In this document: one piece after another, positions 1 through 8,402 of the stretch
Position numbering within the stretch: position 1 is the first letter of the stretch
Layout of the letters: each line of letters opens with the position of its first letter
Assembly: GCF_029945925.1 (NCBI RefSeq)
Contig: NZ_JAQSDN010000061.1
Location: 62,001 to 126,000, forward strand
Length of the DNA stretch: 64,000 nt
Direction of reading: 5' to 3'
Source of the DNA: Polaromonas sp.
GTDB lineage: Bacteria; Pseudomonadota; Gammaproteobacteria; Burkholderiales; Burkholderiaceae_C
Made by a program: the position numbers and the translations under genes
The notes under the pieces: generated by a model
The model's database searches: none
What the model was told of the DNA's origin: nothing
What the model saw: the letters and a program-made list of their open reading frames with translations, nothing else

Positions 1-333
1 CTCCGGCGTGGCACTGGCGTCGATGTACAGCGTGCGGAACTCCGCAGCTTCGAGCACGGTGATGTGGTGCTGCGCGCCCGGCGCAATCCACACCGCGCGC
101 GAGGGCGGCACGATGTAGGCGACTTCATCGGCCTTGTGGCGGCTCTGCCCGGCCGTGACCTGCACGATGCCGCTGGCGCAGTAGGCCAGTTGCGCCCAGG
201 CATGGGCATGCGGCTCGAAGTGCGAATCCACCGGCATGGAACGCGCCCGCACGCGCACCGGGCGTTCGCGGCTGGGCGTGAAGGGGTCGGTGTCGCCGAC
301 CGGCATGAAGTGAAGACGCGGCTTGCGGGTCAT
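1..333 (-). CDS. AraC-family transcriptional regulator, N-terminal part (runs off the window)
   Basis: On the reverse strand an open frame begins with ATG at 333 and is still open at base 1, giving 111 codons. The translation looks like the cupin-type sensor half of AraC regulators: a His-rich stretch (HFEPHAHAW), then a glycine turn and YIVPPSRAVWIAPG, a pattern usual in AraC proteins next to efflux genes. The DNA-binding half lies outside the window. It is divergent from the MFS gene starting 95 bp away, so the likely role is control of that transporter and of itself; the effector cannot be told. Confidence 0.75.
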   Translation of the reverse strand, partial: MTRKPRLHFMPVGDTDPFTPSRERPVRVRARSMPVDSHFEPHAHAWAQLAYCASGIVQVTAGQSRHKADEVAYIVPPSRAVWIAPGAQHHITVLEAAEFRTLYIDASATPE

Positions 334-428
334 GGGCTAAAGGGTGGTCGGCGTGTTTTGTCTGAAATTCGCTGAATGATGGCTTTTTGTCGCATTTCAG
401 AAGCCTGCGCCGATACTACGATGGCGCC

Positions 429-1661
429 ATGAATACATCAAGCACCCTCCCGGGCTCCGGCATTGTTCCCTTGCGCAGCGATGCCAGCGTCATTGGCCTG
501 GTCGGGCTGGCGCACTTGATCAGCCATTTCAGCCAGCTGCTGCTGGCGCCGCTGTTTCCCTGGCTCAAGGACGAGTTCAACGTCAGTTATGCCGAGCTGG
601 GGTTTTTGATGACGATTTTTTTCGTGGTGTCCTGCGCCGTTCAGGCCCTGTCCGGGTTCTGGGTGGACCGCTTCGGCCCGCGGCCAATTCTGTTCGCCGG
701 CCTGAGCCTGCTGGGCATCGCGGCCTTCGGTTATTCGGTCAGCACCAGCTACTGGATGATGGCCGGCTTCGCGGTGCTGGCCGGTGTCGGAAACGGCGTG
801 TTTCACCCGGTGGACTACACGCTGCTCAACCGCAAGGTCAGCGCGCCGCGCCTGGGCCACGCCTACAGCGTGCACGGCATCACCGGCAGCCTGGGCTGGG
901 CGCTGGCGCCGGCCCTGGTGGTGTCCCTGACGTTTGCGTATTCCTGGCGGGTGGCACTGGCGGCCGCCGGCGTGCTGGCTTTTGCCGTGCTGGCCGTGTT
1001 GCTGCTGCATCGCGACAAGCTGACGATCAGGATAGCCCCGCCCGTCAAGGGCGCGCCGGCGGCCGACAGCTCGCTGGGCTTTCTGAAGATTCCGGCGGTG
1101 TGGATGTGTTTCGCCTTTTTCTTCTGGTACGCCATCGTGCTCAGCGTGGTGCAGGCCTTCGCGCCCGAAGCCGCACGGCAACTGCACAACGTGCCGCTGG
1201 GCCTGGTGGCCATGTGCCTGACGATTTACATGGTGTGCAGCGCGGGCGGCATGGTGCTGGGCGGCTTCCTCGCGTCGGACCCGGCGCGCTGCGAGCGCAT
1301 CGTGGGCGCCGGCTTCGGGCTCGCGGCGGTGGTGGCGCTGTTGCTGGCCCTGGGCAGTTTTCCGGCGTGGATGGTGCCGGTGCTGTTTGGCGCCATGGGG
1401 TTTGCCTCGGGCATCGCCGGGCCGTCGCGCGACCTGCTGGTCAAACGTTCGACGCCCGACAACGCCTCGGGCCGCGTCTACGGCGTGGTCTACGCGGGCC
1501 TGGACATCGGGCAGGCGGTCTCGCCGCTGATCTTCGGCGTGATGATGGACCACGGGCAGTTCCGCGGCGTGTTGCTGGGCCTGGCGCTGATGCAGGGTGT
1601 GCTGATTGCCAGCGCCTTCAATGTGCGGCGGGTGCGGCGCACGCCGCTGATGGTGGCGTGA
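429..1661 (+). CDS. MFS transporter, probable exporter
   Basis: The protein has 410 residues with about twelve hydrophobic segments, the size and layout of a major facilitator superfamily carrier. The short loop after the second helix reads WVDRFGPRP, the usual MFS loop 2-3 motif. The N-terminal pattern (ISHF, then LFPWLKDEF) recalls the fosmidomycin-resistance branch, but the substrate is unknown. ATG 429 was preferred to a TTG 42 bp upstream because homologous sequence starts near it. The gene is divergent from an AraC regulator, a common arrangement for regulated efflux pumps. Confidence 0.8.
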   Translation: MNTSSTLPGSGIVPLRSDASVIGLVGLAHLISHFSQLLLAPLFPWLKDEFNVSYAELGFLMTIFFVVSCAVQALSGFWVDRFGPRPILFAGLSLLGIAAFGYSVSTSYWMMAGFAVLAGVGNGVFHPVDYTLLNRKVSAPRLGHAYSVHGITGSLGWALAPALVVSLTFAYSWRVALAAAGVLAFAVLAVLLLHRDKLTIRIAPPVKGAPAADSSLGFLKIPAVWMCFAFFFWYAIVLSVVQAFAPEAARQLHNVPLGLVAMCLTIYMVCSAGGMVLGGFLASDPARCERIVGAGFGLAAVVALLLALGSFPAWMVPVLFGAMGFASGIAGPSRDLLVKRSTPDNASGRVYGVVYAGLDIGQAVSPLIFGVMMDHGQFRGVLLGLALMQGVLIASAFNVRRVRRTPLMVA

Positions 1662-1664
1662 GTC

Positions 1665-2228
1665 CTACCTGAAGGGCCGGCTCAGAAAGGGCGAGCCGGC
1701 CAGGCCGAAACGCCAGGGCTGGTCCACCGCTTTGGAAATGCCTATGCGCGGGCCGCTGACCACCTTGACCTTCGGCGGCGCGGGCAGCCACTCGAACGGC
1801 GGCGCGGTCACCGGCAGGCCGTTGTGTTCCCGCGTGATGCCCAGCGCCTGGCCCACGCGGCCGGGCCCGGCGCAGAGCAGCCGCACATCGCCCAGCCCGC
1901 GCCGCGCACGCATGGTGTCCAGCCCGGCCACGGGTTCGATGGCGCGTACCAGCACCCCCGCGCCGTGGCCTGCTTCGCGGCAGACGATGTTTATGCACCA
2001 GTGGATGCCGTAGGAGCGGTAGACATAGGCATGGCCGGGCGGGCCGAACATGGCGGCGTTGCGCGGTGTCGGGCCGGCAAAGCTGTGCGAGGCCGGGTCG
2101 TCGCGGTCGTAGGCCTCGGTCTCAACGATGATCCCGCCCACGCCATCGACCAGCAGCGTGACGCCTATCAGCCGGCGCGCGACCGACGGCGAGGAGGCCA
2201 TGAAATCGATGGATGTGCTGCTGCCCAT
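1665..2228 (-). CDS. 3-methyladenine DNA glycosylase (AAG/MPG family)
   Basis: This 187-residue protein matches the compact AAG/MPG fold of base-excision glycosylases, which remove alkylated purines. Diagnostic parts are [17 protein letters not shown], where the Glu of VETEAY is the catalytic base in the family, followed by the [21 protein letters not shown] block and a late PRIGISKA segment. ATG 2228 is the first start fitting the family N-terminus and lies 8 bp inside the end of the upstream DMT gene, so the two are probably translated from one message. Family membership is clear; substrate range is not. Confidence 0.88.
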   Translation of the reverse strand: MGSSTSIDFMASSPSVARRLIGVTLLVDGVGGIIVETEAYDRDDPASHSFAGPTPRNAAMFGPPGHAYVYRSYGIHWCINIVCREAGHGAGVLVRAIEPVAGLDTMRARRGLGDVRLLCAGPGRVGQALGITREHNGLPVTAPPFEWLPAPPKVKVVSGPRIGISKAVDQPWRFGLAGSPFLSRPFR

Positions 2229-2235
2229 GCCGTCC

Positions 2236-3141
2236 TCAGTCCGGCGGTGCCGCAGCGGCGGCCGCGGGCAAACGCCGTTTCTCGCTGACCAGCACATACA
2301 GGCCCGAGCCGATCAGCAGCGCGATGCCGAACCAGGCCAGTGTGTTCGGCACCTCGCCCCACACCGCGTAGCCCAGCACCAGCGCAAACAGCAGGCCGCT
2401 GTAACGAAAGGGCGCGACCAGCGTCATCTCGCCGTGGCGCATGCTGCTGATGATGAAGTAGTAGCCGCCGGTCAGGAACACGCTGGCCAGGCCCAGGAGA
2501 CCGAACTCGAACAGGCCGAAGGGCCGCCAGCCCTGCAGCAGCGAGCCCACGCCCGACACCACGGTGACCGCCACCGCAGTGGCCAGCGTGATCAGGATGG
2601 ACGGGATGCCGGCGTGAATGCGGCGCGTCATCAGGTCGCGCGCCGCATGGAACAGCGTGCCCAGCAGGCAGACCAGCGCCCAGCTGTTGAAACCCTGGGC
2701 ACGCGGCTGGATCACCAGCAGGACACCGAGAAAGCCGGCACCGACGGCCAGCCAGCGTGCGCCGCGCACCCGCTCGGCCATGAAGAGCGCGGCAAACATG
2801 GTCATGAACAGCGGCGCCGCCAGGTTGATGGCGGTGGCGTTGCCGATGGGCAGGTGAAACAGCGACCCGAGGTACAGCATGGTGGCGGTCGCATCGACCA
2901 GGGCACGGACGGCGACCCAGCCGCGTGTGGCCTCGCGCAGGCGGGTGGTGGCGCCCAGCGCATGGGCGACGGCCAGCACCAGCAGCACCGACATGGCGCC
3001 GCGGACGAAGATCAGCTGCGCGCTGGGCATGCTCTGGCTGGCGAACTTGACCAGCGCGTCGTTGGTGACGAAGCAGCCCATGGCGCCGACCATGCAGACA
3101 ATGCCGCGTCGGTTGGCGGCGGCGGAAGTGCTCAGGGTCAT
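2236..3141 (-). CDS. DMT-superfamily (EamA-type) membrane transporter
   Basis: The protein has 301 residues and about ten hydrophobic segments arranged as two EamA repeats. The first half carries the typical VRGAMSV and a transition into [18 protein letters not shown]; the second carries [22 protein letters not shown], the common end-of-repeat signature. Such carriers export metabolites or amino acids, but no substrate can be assigned. It begins 11 bp downstream of the DUF6064 gene and its end overlaps the glycosylase start, so 3755 to 1665 reads as one leftward transcription unit. Confidence 0.82.
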   Translation of the reverse strand: MTLSTSAAANRRGIVCMVGAMGCFVTNDALVKFASQSMPSAQLIFVRGAMSVLLVLAVAHALGATTRLREATRGWVAVRALVDATATMLYLGSLFHLPIGNATAINLAAPLFMTMFAALFMAERVRGARWLAVGAGFLGVLLVIQPRAQGFNSWALVCLLGTLFHAARDLMTRRIHAGIPSILITLATAVAVTVVSGVGSLLQGWRPFGLFEFGLLGLASVFLTGGYYFIISSMRHGEMTLVAPFRYSGLLFALVLGYAVWGEVPNTLAWFGIALLIGSGLYVLVSEKRRLPAAAAAAPPD

Positions 3142-3152
3142 GGCGGGGGTGT

Positions 3153-3755
3153 TCAATTCACAAAAGTCCAGGCTGTCGCCGCACCCAGCAACAGGCAAAG
3201 CAGGGGAATGGGGAAAAGCAGGGCGCGGCCCGTCCGCGAGGCCGGTCGTCCGCTGAGCAGCAGCAGGCCCAGCGTGAGCGGCGCGGTCGGCTCGGGTGCC
3301 ATGCCGAAGGTTTCGGCCTGCTCCCAGGGGCGGCCGGCGGCCAGTCCCCACAAGGGATACAACAGGCCGGCCACAGCGAGCAGCCCGCCCAGGCCAAGCG
3401 CGGCCGGTCCCGGGGATGCAGCCGTGTGCTTGCGCATCAGGCCCATGCCGGCCAGCAACACCGCCTGCACAGCAAAGGCCAGCGCCACATACTGCGCCGC
3501 CCAGTTGATGGTGGCGTAACGCTCCCAGAGGAAAGCCCAGCCCACCCACAACCAGATGGCTGAGAGTCCAAAGGCGACCCAGCGAAAGGCGTGCGTGCGA
3601 CGGGTGGCGGTCAGCCAGAGCGCGGCCAGGCCGGCCGCCAGCAGCGGCAGATGCAAGGGCCAGAAGTCGCGGTTGTAGAGCTCGACGAGACGCCAGTAGG
3701 TCCTGGGCGAAAACATCAGGAAGTCCGACAGCGTGTAGGTCCACCACTCCGACAT
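3153..3755 (-). CDS. DUF6064-type integral membrane protein
   Basis: A 200-residue protein with about six hydrophobic helices. The start MSEWWTYTLSDFLMFSPRTYWRLVE resembles the conserved beginning of DUF6064 membrane proteins, whose function is not known to me. Its stop and the next start are 11 bp apart, and its own start lies 3 bp from the stop of the aldo/keto reductase gene, so it is likely cotranscribed with both. No catalytic motif is visible. Confidence 0.65.
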   Translation of the reverse strand: MSEWWTYTLSDFLMFSPRTYWRLVELYNRDFWPLHLPLLAAGLAALWLTATRRTHAFRWVAFGLSAIWLWVGWAFLWERYATINWAAQYVALAFAVQAVLLAGMGLMRKHTAASPGPAALGLGGLLAVAGLLYPLWGLAAGRPWEQAETFGMAPEPTAPLTLGLLLLSGRPASRTGRALLFPIPLLCLLLGAATAWTFVN

Positions 3756-3758
3756 GGT

Positions 3759-4661
3759 TCAGAGCCTGGCCACATGGTCGGCCATGCGCTGGCGCAAGGC
3801 CGCGTCCGGCAGGCGGCCGCGCGACGCGCCCATGTTCTCGCGGAGGTGGGCAGGATTGCCGGTGGCCGGAATGGCGCAGGTGACCGCCGGGTGCGAAACG
3901 ATGAACTTCAGCGCGAACTGCGCCCAGCTCGTGCAGTCGATCTCGCCGGCCCAGGCCGGCAGCGGGTGGCGCTGCAACTGGCGCAGCAGCGCGCCTTCGC
4001 GAAACGGCCGGTTCACCAGCACCGCGATGCCGCGCTCGCGCGCCAGCGGCAGCAGGCGCTGCTCGGCCTCGCGGTCCAGCAGGTTGTAGCTGAGCTGCAC
4101 AAAGTCGATGCGCTGGCTGCGCATGATCTGTTCGAACTCGCCGTGGCGCCTTCCCTCGGAGGTGGTGATGCCGACATAACGCAACTGCCCGGCGGCTTTC
4201 ATGGCCTGCAGCAGCGCCAGCTGTTTCTCCCAGGCCAGCAGGTTGTGCACCTGCAGCAGGTCGAAACGCGGCACCTGCCAGAGCTTGCGCGAGGTTTCGA
4301 TCTGCGCGGCGCCGTCCGAAGAGGTCCAGACCTTGTCGGCCGAAAACACGGTGGATTGGGCTCGGAGCTTCTGCAGGGCCTCGCCGATCACGCCCTGCGA
4401 GGAGCCGTACATCGGCGAGGAATCGATCAGCTTGCCGCCGGCTGCAAAAAACTGCCGCATGACCTCGATGCACTGCTCGCGTGCCTGTCTGTCGTTGCCG
4501 ACATTGAACGTGATCCAGCTGCCGAGTCCGATCACCGGAATCTGCTCGCCCGAGGAAGGAATGGGCCTCGTCAGGGGCTGCGGCTGGGCAGGGGTTTGTG
4601 CGAACGCGCCTGCCGCGCCGAGGGCGGGAACAAGCTGCAGCAAAAGGTCGCGGCGTCTCAT
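3759..4661 (-). CDS. Aldo/keto reductase with exported (Tat-like) N-terminus
   Basis: This 300-residue protein starts with MRRRDLLLQLVPALGAAGAFAQ, an arginine cluster followed by a hydrophobic stretch and an Ala-rich cleavage site, suggesting export, possibly by the Tat route. The rest is an aldo/keto reductase barrel; the expected catalytic tetrad is visible as Asp80, Tyr85 (SPMYG), Lys110 and His139 (LLQVHN). Family members reduce carbonyls with NADPH; the substrate here is unknown. It heads the leftward run that continues through DUF6064, the DMT carrier and the glycosylase. Confidence 0.8.
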   Translation of the reverse strand: MRRRDLLLQLVPALGAAGAFAQTPAQPQPLTRPIPSSGEQIPVIGLGSWITFNVGNDRQAREQCIEVMRQFFAAGGKLIDSSPMYGSSQGVIGEALQKLRAQSTVFSADKVWTSSDGAAQIETSRKLWQVPRFDLLQVHNLLAWEKQLALLQAMKAAGQLRYVGITTSEGRRHGEFEQIMRSQRIDFVQLSYNLLDREAEQRLLPLARERGIAVLVNRPFREGALLRQLQRHPLPAWAGEIDCTSWAQFALKFIVSHPAVTCAIPATGNPAHLRENMGASRGRLPDAALRQRMADHVARL

Positions 4662-4732
4662 GGGCTTACCGTATCACATGGGGCGCCGCGTGGCGGGTCG
4701 GTGGCGCCCAAACCCTGAAGCGAAGCCGGGCT

Positions 4733-5635
4733 TCAGACGGCGCTGCGGTGCCGGGCGATGCAGGTGTCCAGCACCTCGGCCGACTCGCGCTGCCACCAGT
4801 TGCCGGACGAAAAAATCTCGACCTCGCTGTAGCCGGCAAAACCCTGGTCCTCCATCCATCCGCGAATCTTCGGGATCTCAATCACGCCGTCGCCCATCAT
4901 GCCGCGGTCGTTGAGCAGGTCGGTGGTCGGGGTCAGCCAGTCGCAGACATGGAAGGCCATCAGGCGGTCCTTGCCGGCGCGCTGGATCTGCGCTTCAAGC
5001 TTGGGGTCCCACCAGACGTGGTACACGTCCACCGCCACACCCAACGCGGCTTGCTGCGTTTTCCCGTCTTCGCCGGTGCGGATCGGGTCGAGTGCGTCGC
5101 AGACGTCCAGTGCCTGCTCCATGGTGTTGATGCAGGCGCGGTCGGCGGCGTACATCGGGTGCAGCGGCTCGATGGCCAGCGGCATCTTGCTGGCTTTGGC
5201 GTACTCCAGCAGTTCGGCAATGCCGTCGCTGACCTGGCTGCGCGACAGCGCGATGTCCTTGTGCGCGGCCTGGCCGGCCAGCGCGCCGGGCAGGGCGCCG
5301 ACCACCAGCACCAGGCAGGCGGCGTTGAGTTCGCAGGCTTCGTCCACTGCGCGGCGGTTGTCCTCACGCGCGGCTTTGAGGCCTGCGGCGTCTGCGGCCG
5401 GAAACATGCCGCCGCGGCAATAGCCCGACAGTTCCAGGCCATGGGTCTTGACCAGTTTCGAGATGGCCGGCAGGCCGGCAGCCGCCACCTGGTCGCGCCA
5501 CGGCGAGATCGCCCGGATACCGCGTTGTGCGCAGGCCTCGATGATGTCGGTCAGCGGCTGCTCGACACCGCGGCTTTTGCGGACGGTCGCGGTGTTGATG
5601 GAGAGCCAGCGGTGGTCGGTGGAGAAGTCGCGCAT
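4733..5635 (-). CDS. Sugar phosphate isomerase/epimerase (xylose-isomerase-like TIM barrel)
   Basis: The 300-residue protein has the metal-binding TIM-barrel pattern of the IolE/hydroxypyruvate isomerase superfamily: PLAIEPLHP gives the first metal Glu, DVYHVWWDP an Asp and His, AFHVCDWL another pair, and YSEVEIFS the last Glu. ATG 5635 is preferred; the longer frame upstream only translates a hairpin repeat (5652-5719). It lies downstream of a DUF993 gene on the same strand with the repeat between, and both sit near a Gfo/Idh dehydrogenase, so it probably acts on a sugar or polyol intermediate. Confidence 0.83.
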   Translation of the reverse strand: MRDFSTDHRWLSINTATVRKSRGVEQPLTDIIEACAQRGIRAISPWRDQVAAAGLPAISKLVKTHGLELSGYCRGGMFPAADAAGLKAAREDNRRAVDEACELNAACLVLVVGALPGALAGQAAHKDIALSRSQVSDGIAELLEYAKASKMPLAIEPLHPMYAADRACINTMEQALDVCDALDPIRTGEDGKTQQAALGVAVDVYHVWWDPKLEAQIQRAGKDRLMAFHVCDWLTPTTDLLNDRGMMGDGVIEIPKIRGWMEDQGFAGYSEVEIFSSGNWWQRESAEVLDTCIARHRSAV

Positions 5636-5651
5636 TGTGTTCCTGGTGTTT

Positions 5652-5719
5652 GTCATTCCGGGCTCGACCCGGAATCCATCGGGTCGCCACCATGGATGCC
5701 GGATCAAGTCCGGCATGAC
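5652..5719. repeat. Hairpin repeat of the GTCATTCCGGACTTGATCC type
   Basis: Two adjacent short palindromes, one reading GTCATTCCGGGCTCGACC and a second ending CAAGTCCGGCATGAC, fill the gap between the TIM-barrel and DUF993 genes. Related copies occur at 53958, 56748, 62759 and 63069. When translated they give the MPDLIRHP or SGLDPES peptides often mis-annotated as gene extensions. Confidence 0.8.
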
Positions 5720-5729
5720 AGCTTGGGGC

Positions 5730-6917
5730 TTAGGGTTCGACGCCATGCAGCGCCAGCAGCGTTTTCATGCGCCGCACGGCCAGCTCCGGTTGCTCCAGCA
5801 GGTTTGCCGCATCGGCCAGCCGGAACAGCTCGGCGAAGTGCTGCAGCGAGCGCGTGCTTTGCTGGCCGCCGACCATGGTGAAGTGACTCTGGTGGCCGTT
5901 GAGCCAGGCCATGAAAACGACACCGGTTTTGTAGAAGCGTGTGGGCGCGGCAAAGATGTGGCGCGACAGCGGCACGGTGGGGCCGAGGATGGCGTGGAAT
6001 TTCTCTACATTGCCCTGTGCGAGTTCGCCCAGCGCGGCGCTGGCTGCCGGTGCAATCGCGTCGAAGATGCCCAGCAGTGCGTCGCTCTGGCCGTGGAACA
6101 GCTCGCTGCCCTGGCCGTCGCCGGCGATCAGCTCGGCGTAGTTGAAGTCGTCGCCGGTGTACATGCGCACGCCGGCTGGCAGGCGCCGGCGCATGGCGAT
6201 TTCCTTGTCCTTGTCGAGCAGGGAGATCTTGATGCCGTCTACCTTGTCGGGGTGCGCGGCGATGATGCCCAGCGCGGTGTCCATGGCGGCATCGACGTCC
6301 TTCGTTCCCCAGTAGCCCGCCAGCGCCGGGTCGAACATCTCGCCCAGCCAGTGCAGCACCACCGGCTGTTTCGCCTGGCTCAGGATGCGGTCATACACGC
6401 GTTCATAGTCGGCCGGGCTTTTGGCAACCCGGGCCAGCGCGCGGCTGGCCATCACGATGAGTTTGCCGCCGAGTTTTTCGATCGCGGCCATCTGCTCCTC
6501 GTAGCCGGCAATCACTTCGTCCACGGTCTTCACGTTGTCCAGCACCAGGTGGTCGGTGCCGCAGCCGGAAGCCACCAACGCGCCCGGCACGTCTTTGGCG
6601 GCTTCCAGCGAGCGCCGGATCAGCTCCAGCGAGGTCGGCCAGTCCAGGCCCATGCCGCGCTGCGCGGTGTCCATGGCCTCGGCCACGCCCAGGCCCAGCG
6701 ACCACAGATGGCGGCGGTAGGCGATGGTCGCGTCCCAATCCACGGCGCAAGTGATCCAGGGATCGACCACGGCCAGCGGGTCGGCCACCACGTGGGCGGC
6801 CGAATAGGCGATGCGGTTGAACTTGACGCCTGCAGGAGGACTGACGGGTGGGGTGCCGCGCAGCGTGTAAGGCTGCAGGCCGCCCGCGACGACGGGCAAG
6901 TGAAGGGCTAAAGCCAT
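5730..6917 (-). CDS. DUF993 / dihydrodipicolinate-synthase-like protein
   Basis: A 395-residue protein whose whole length fits the DUF993 family, a branch of the class I aldolase (DapA-like) barrels. Visible features are the Gly-rich GCGTDHLVLDNVKTVDEVIAGYEEQM block and KVDGIKISLLDK, where the Lys of GIKIS sits in the strand that holds the Schiff-base Lys in DapA-type enzymes. The reaction is not established. It is followed by the TIM-barrel isomerase and preceded by a Gfo/Idh oxidoreductase, a set found together in gene clusters for unusual sugars or cyclitols, which makes an aldolase step plausible. Confidence 0.75.
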   Translation of the reverse strand: MALALHLPVVAGGLQPYTLRGTPPVSPPAGVKFNRIAYSAAHVVADPLAVVDPWITCAVDWDATIAYRRHLWSLGLGVAEAMDTAQRGMGLDWPTSLELIRRSLEAAKDVPGALVASGCGTDHLVLDNVKTVDEVIAGYEEQMAAIEKLGGKLIVMASRALARVAKSPADYERVYDRILSQAKQPVVLHWLGEMFDPALAGYWGTKDVDAAMDTALGIIAAHPDKVDGIKISLLDKDKEIAMRRRLPAGVRMYTGDDFNYAELIAGDGQGSELFHGQSDALLGIFDAIAPAASAALGELAQGNVEKFHAILGPTVPLSRHIFAAPTRFYKTGVVFMAWLNGHQSHFTMVGGQQSTRSLQHFAELFRLADAANLLEQPELAVRRMKTLLALHGVEP

Positions 6918-6953
6918 AAATCTACCTCGTTATGTAAGTACTCAGATCTTGTC

Positions 6954-7057
6954 CCCTCTCCCTCCGGGAGAGGGTTAGGGTGAGGGTCGGCGGCTCTACT
7001 GACATTCCATGCACACGCTGCAGCCCTCACCCCTGCCCTCTCCCGGAGGGAGAGGGT
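6954..7057. repeat. Inverted pair of GGGAGAGGG hairpin repeats
   Basis: Two copies of a short repeat face each other: 6954-6986 reads CCCTCTCCC, GGGAGAGGG, then GGGTGAGGG, and 7024-7057 is its near reverse complement. Each copy can form its own hairpin and the pair a longer one. They occupy the space between the Gfo/Idh and DUF993 genes. The same unit lies inside coding sequence at 23156, 30107 and 44598. Confidence 0.85.
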
Positions 7058-7089
7058 GTAAACCGGTGCAGGCAATGATCCATGAATGA

Positions 7090-7142
7090 AATATGCCTCC
7101 AGCCCTTATCTGGCGGGCGCAAGCAGCTATCAAACCTGTAGC
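7090..7142 (-). repeat. 57-bp dispersed repeat, copy 1 (supplies a stop codon)
   Basis: Read on the reverse strand it starts GCTACAGGTTTGATAGCTGC, continues TTGCGCCCGCC and ends AAGGGCTGGAGGC. It overlaps the last codons of the Gfo/Idh gene; the TGA inside GTTTGATAGC is that gene's stop codon. Confidence 0.8.
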
Positions 7143-8293
7143 GTCGGAACATCCACCCAACGGCGTTCCTTCCAGCTTTCGAGAGCGGCTTCAACCAGCT
7201 GCACGCCCTTGGCGCCTTCGGGCAAGGTCCATTTGTAGGGCTCGTTTTCCACCACGTGGCGGATGAAATGCTCCCACTGGATCTTGAAGCCGTTGTCGTA
7301 GACCTGCGAGTCCGGGATCTCCTGCCACTGGTCCATGAAGTTCATGGTCTGCTTCTCGTCGGGGTTCCAGACCGGGCGCGGCGTGGCCACGCGCGACTGG
7401 GCGCGGCAGGAGGACAGGCCGGCAACGGCCGAGCCGTGGGTGCCGTCCACGTGGAAGGTGACCAGGTCGTCGCGGCGCACGCGGGTGGCCCAGGACATGT
7501 TCATCTGCGCAATCACCGGCTCGCCGTTGTGGCCGATCAGCTCGGCCGTGGCGTAGGCCGCGTCGTCGGCCGTCGCCTTGTAGGGTTTGCCGGCTTCGTC
7601 CCAGCGCTCGGGGATGTGGGTTGCGCCTATGCAGGAGATCGACTTGACCTCGCCGAACAGGTTGTCCAGCACGTAGCGCCAGTGGCACATCATGTCCAGG
7701 ATCATGCCGCCGCCGTCTTCGGTGCGGTAGTTCCAGCTCGGGCGCTGGATGGGCTGCAGGTCGCCTTCGAAGACCCAGTAGCCGAACTCCAGTCGCACCG
7801 ACAGCATCTTGCCGAAGAAGCCGGCGCGGCGCAGCATGTCGAGCTTGCGCAGGCCGGGCAGGAAAAGCTTGTCCTGCACCGCGCCGTGTTTCAGGCCCGA
7901 GCTTTCGGCCAGGCGCGCAATCTCGACGGCTTCGTTGAGGTTGGTGGCAATCGGTTTTTCGCAGTACACATGTTTGCCGGCGCGTATCGCCTTGGCCAGC
8001 AACGTGGGGCGCATCTGCGTGGTGCCGGCGTCAAAGAAGATCGTGTCGTCCTTGTTTTTCAGCGCTTCATCGAGGTCGGTGCCCCAGCGTTCGATGTTCC
8101 AGGTTTTGGCCAGGGCTTCGATTTTTTCGGCATTGCGGCCGATCAGGATCGGGTCCGGCATCACCTTGTCGCCATTGGAGAGCAGCACGCCGCCCTGCTT
8201 GCGGATCGCGACGATGGAGCGGATCAGATGCTGGTTCATGCCCATGCGTCCGGTGACGCCGTGCATGATGAGTCCTAGTCGTTGGGTGGCCAT
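7130..8293 (-). CDS. Gfo/Idh/MocA-family NAD(P)-dependent dehydrogenase
   Basis: The 387-residue protein has an N-terminal Rossmann region (GLIMHGVTGRMG) and the family hallmark CEKPIATNL at residues 111-119, where the EKP Lys is catalytic. The C-terminal half holds the open beta-sheet substrate domain, with GGGMILDMMCHW corresponding to the conserved Asp/His region. These enzymes oxidise or reduce sugars and inositols. The last codons lie in a dispersed repeat that provides the stop, so the original C-terminus may have been altered. It lies 109 bp downstream of a Bug receptor, suggesting that the receptor delivers its substrate or a precursor. Confidence 0.85.
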   Translation of the reverse strand: MATQRLGLIMHGVTGRMGMNQHLIRSIVAIRKQGGVLLSNGDKVMPDPILIGRNAEKIEALAKTWNIERWGTDLDEALKNKDDTIFFDAGTTQMRPTLLAKAIRAGKHVYCEKPIATNLNEAVEIARLAESSGLKHGAVQDKLFLPGLRKLDMLRRAGFFGKMLSVRLEFGYWVFEGDLQPIQRPSWNYRTEDGGGMILDMMCHWRYVLDNLFGEVKSISCIGATHIPERWDEAGKPYKATADDAAYATAELIGHNGEPVIAQMNMSWATRVRRDDLVTFHVDGTHGSAVAGLSSCRAQSRVATPRPVWNPDEKQTMNFMDQWQEIPDSQVYDNGFKIQWEHFIRHVVENEPYKWTLPEGAKGVQLVEAALESWKERRWVDVPTLQV

Positions 8294-8402
8294 GGGGGTC
8301 CTTGTGGTGGCGGTAAAAATGCGGCGGCCGCACCCTGGGTCCGGCGCGGTATCAGGGCAGGTCCGGATCCAGGCCGGGCGCGGCAGTCGCGGGGGTTAAG
8401 AC

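Noticed and set aside
438-1553. Long reverse-strand frame opposite the MFS gene
   Set aside because: It is rich in His, Arg, Gln and Gly with no fold-like pattern, as expected for a shadow of a GC-rich gene; the same applies to many long antisense frames, e.g. 3591-4718, 5448-6911, 18789-20453 and 29687-30832.
2236-4473. 745-residue frame joining the DMT transporter with upstream sequence
   Set aside because: Only its last 301 residues look like a protein; the rest is out-of-frame DUF6064 and aldo/keto reductase sequence.
5636-5746. N-terminal extension of the TIM-barrel gene (MPDLIRHP peptide)
   Set aside because: It is the translation of a dispersed hairpin repeat, not family sequence.
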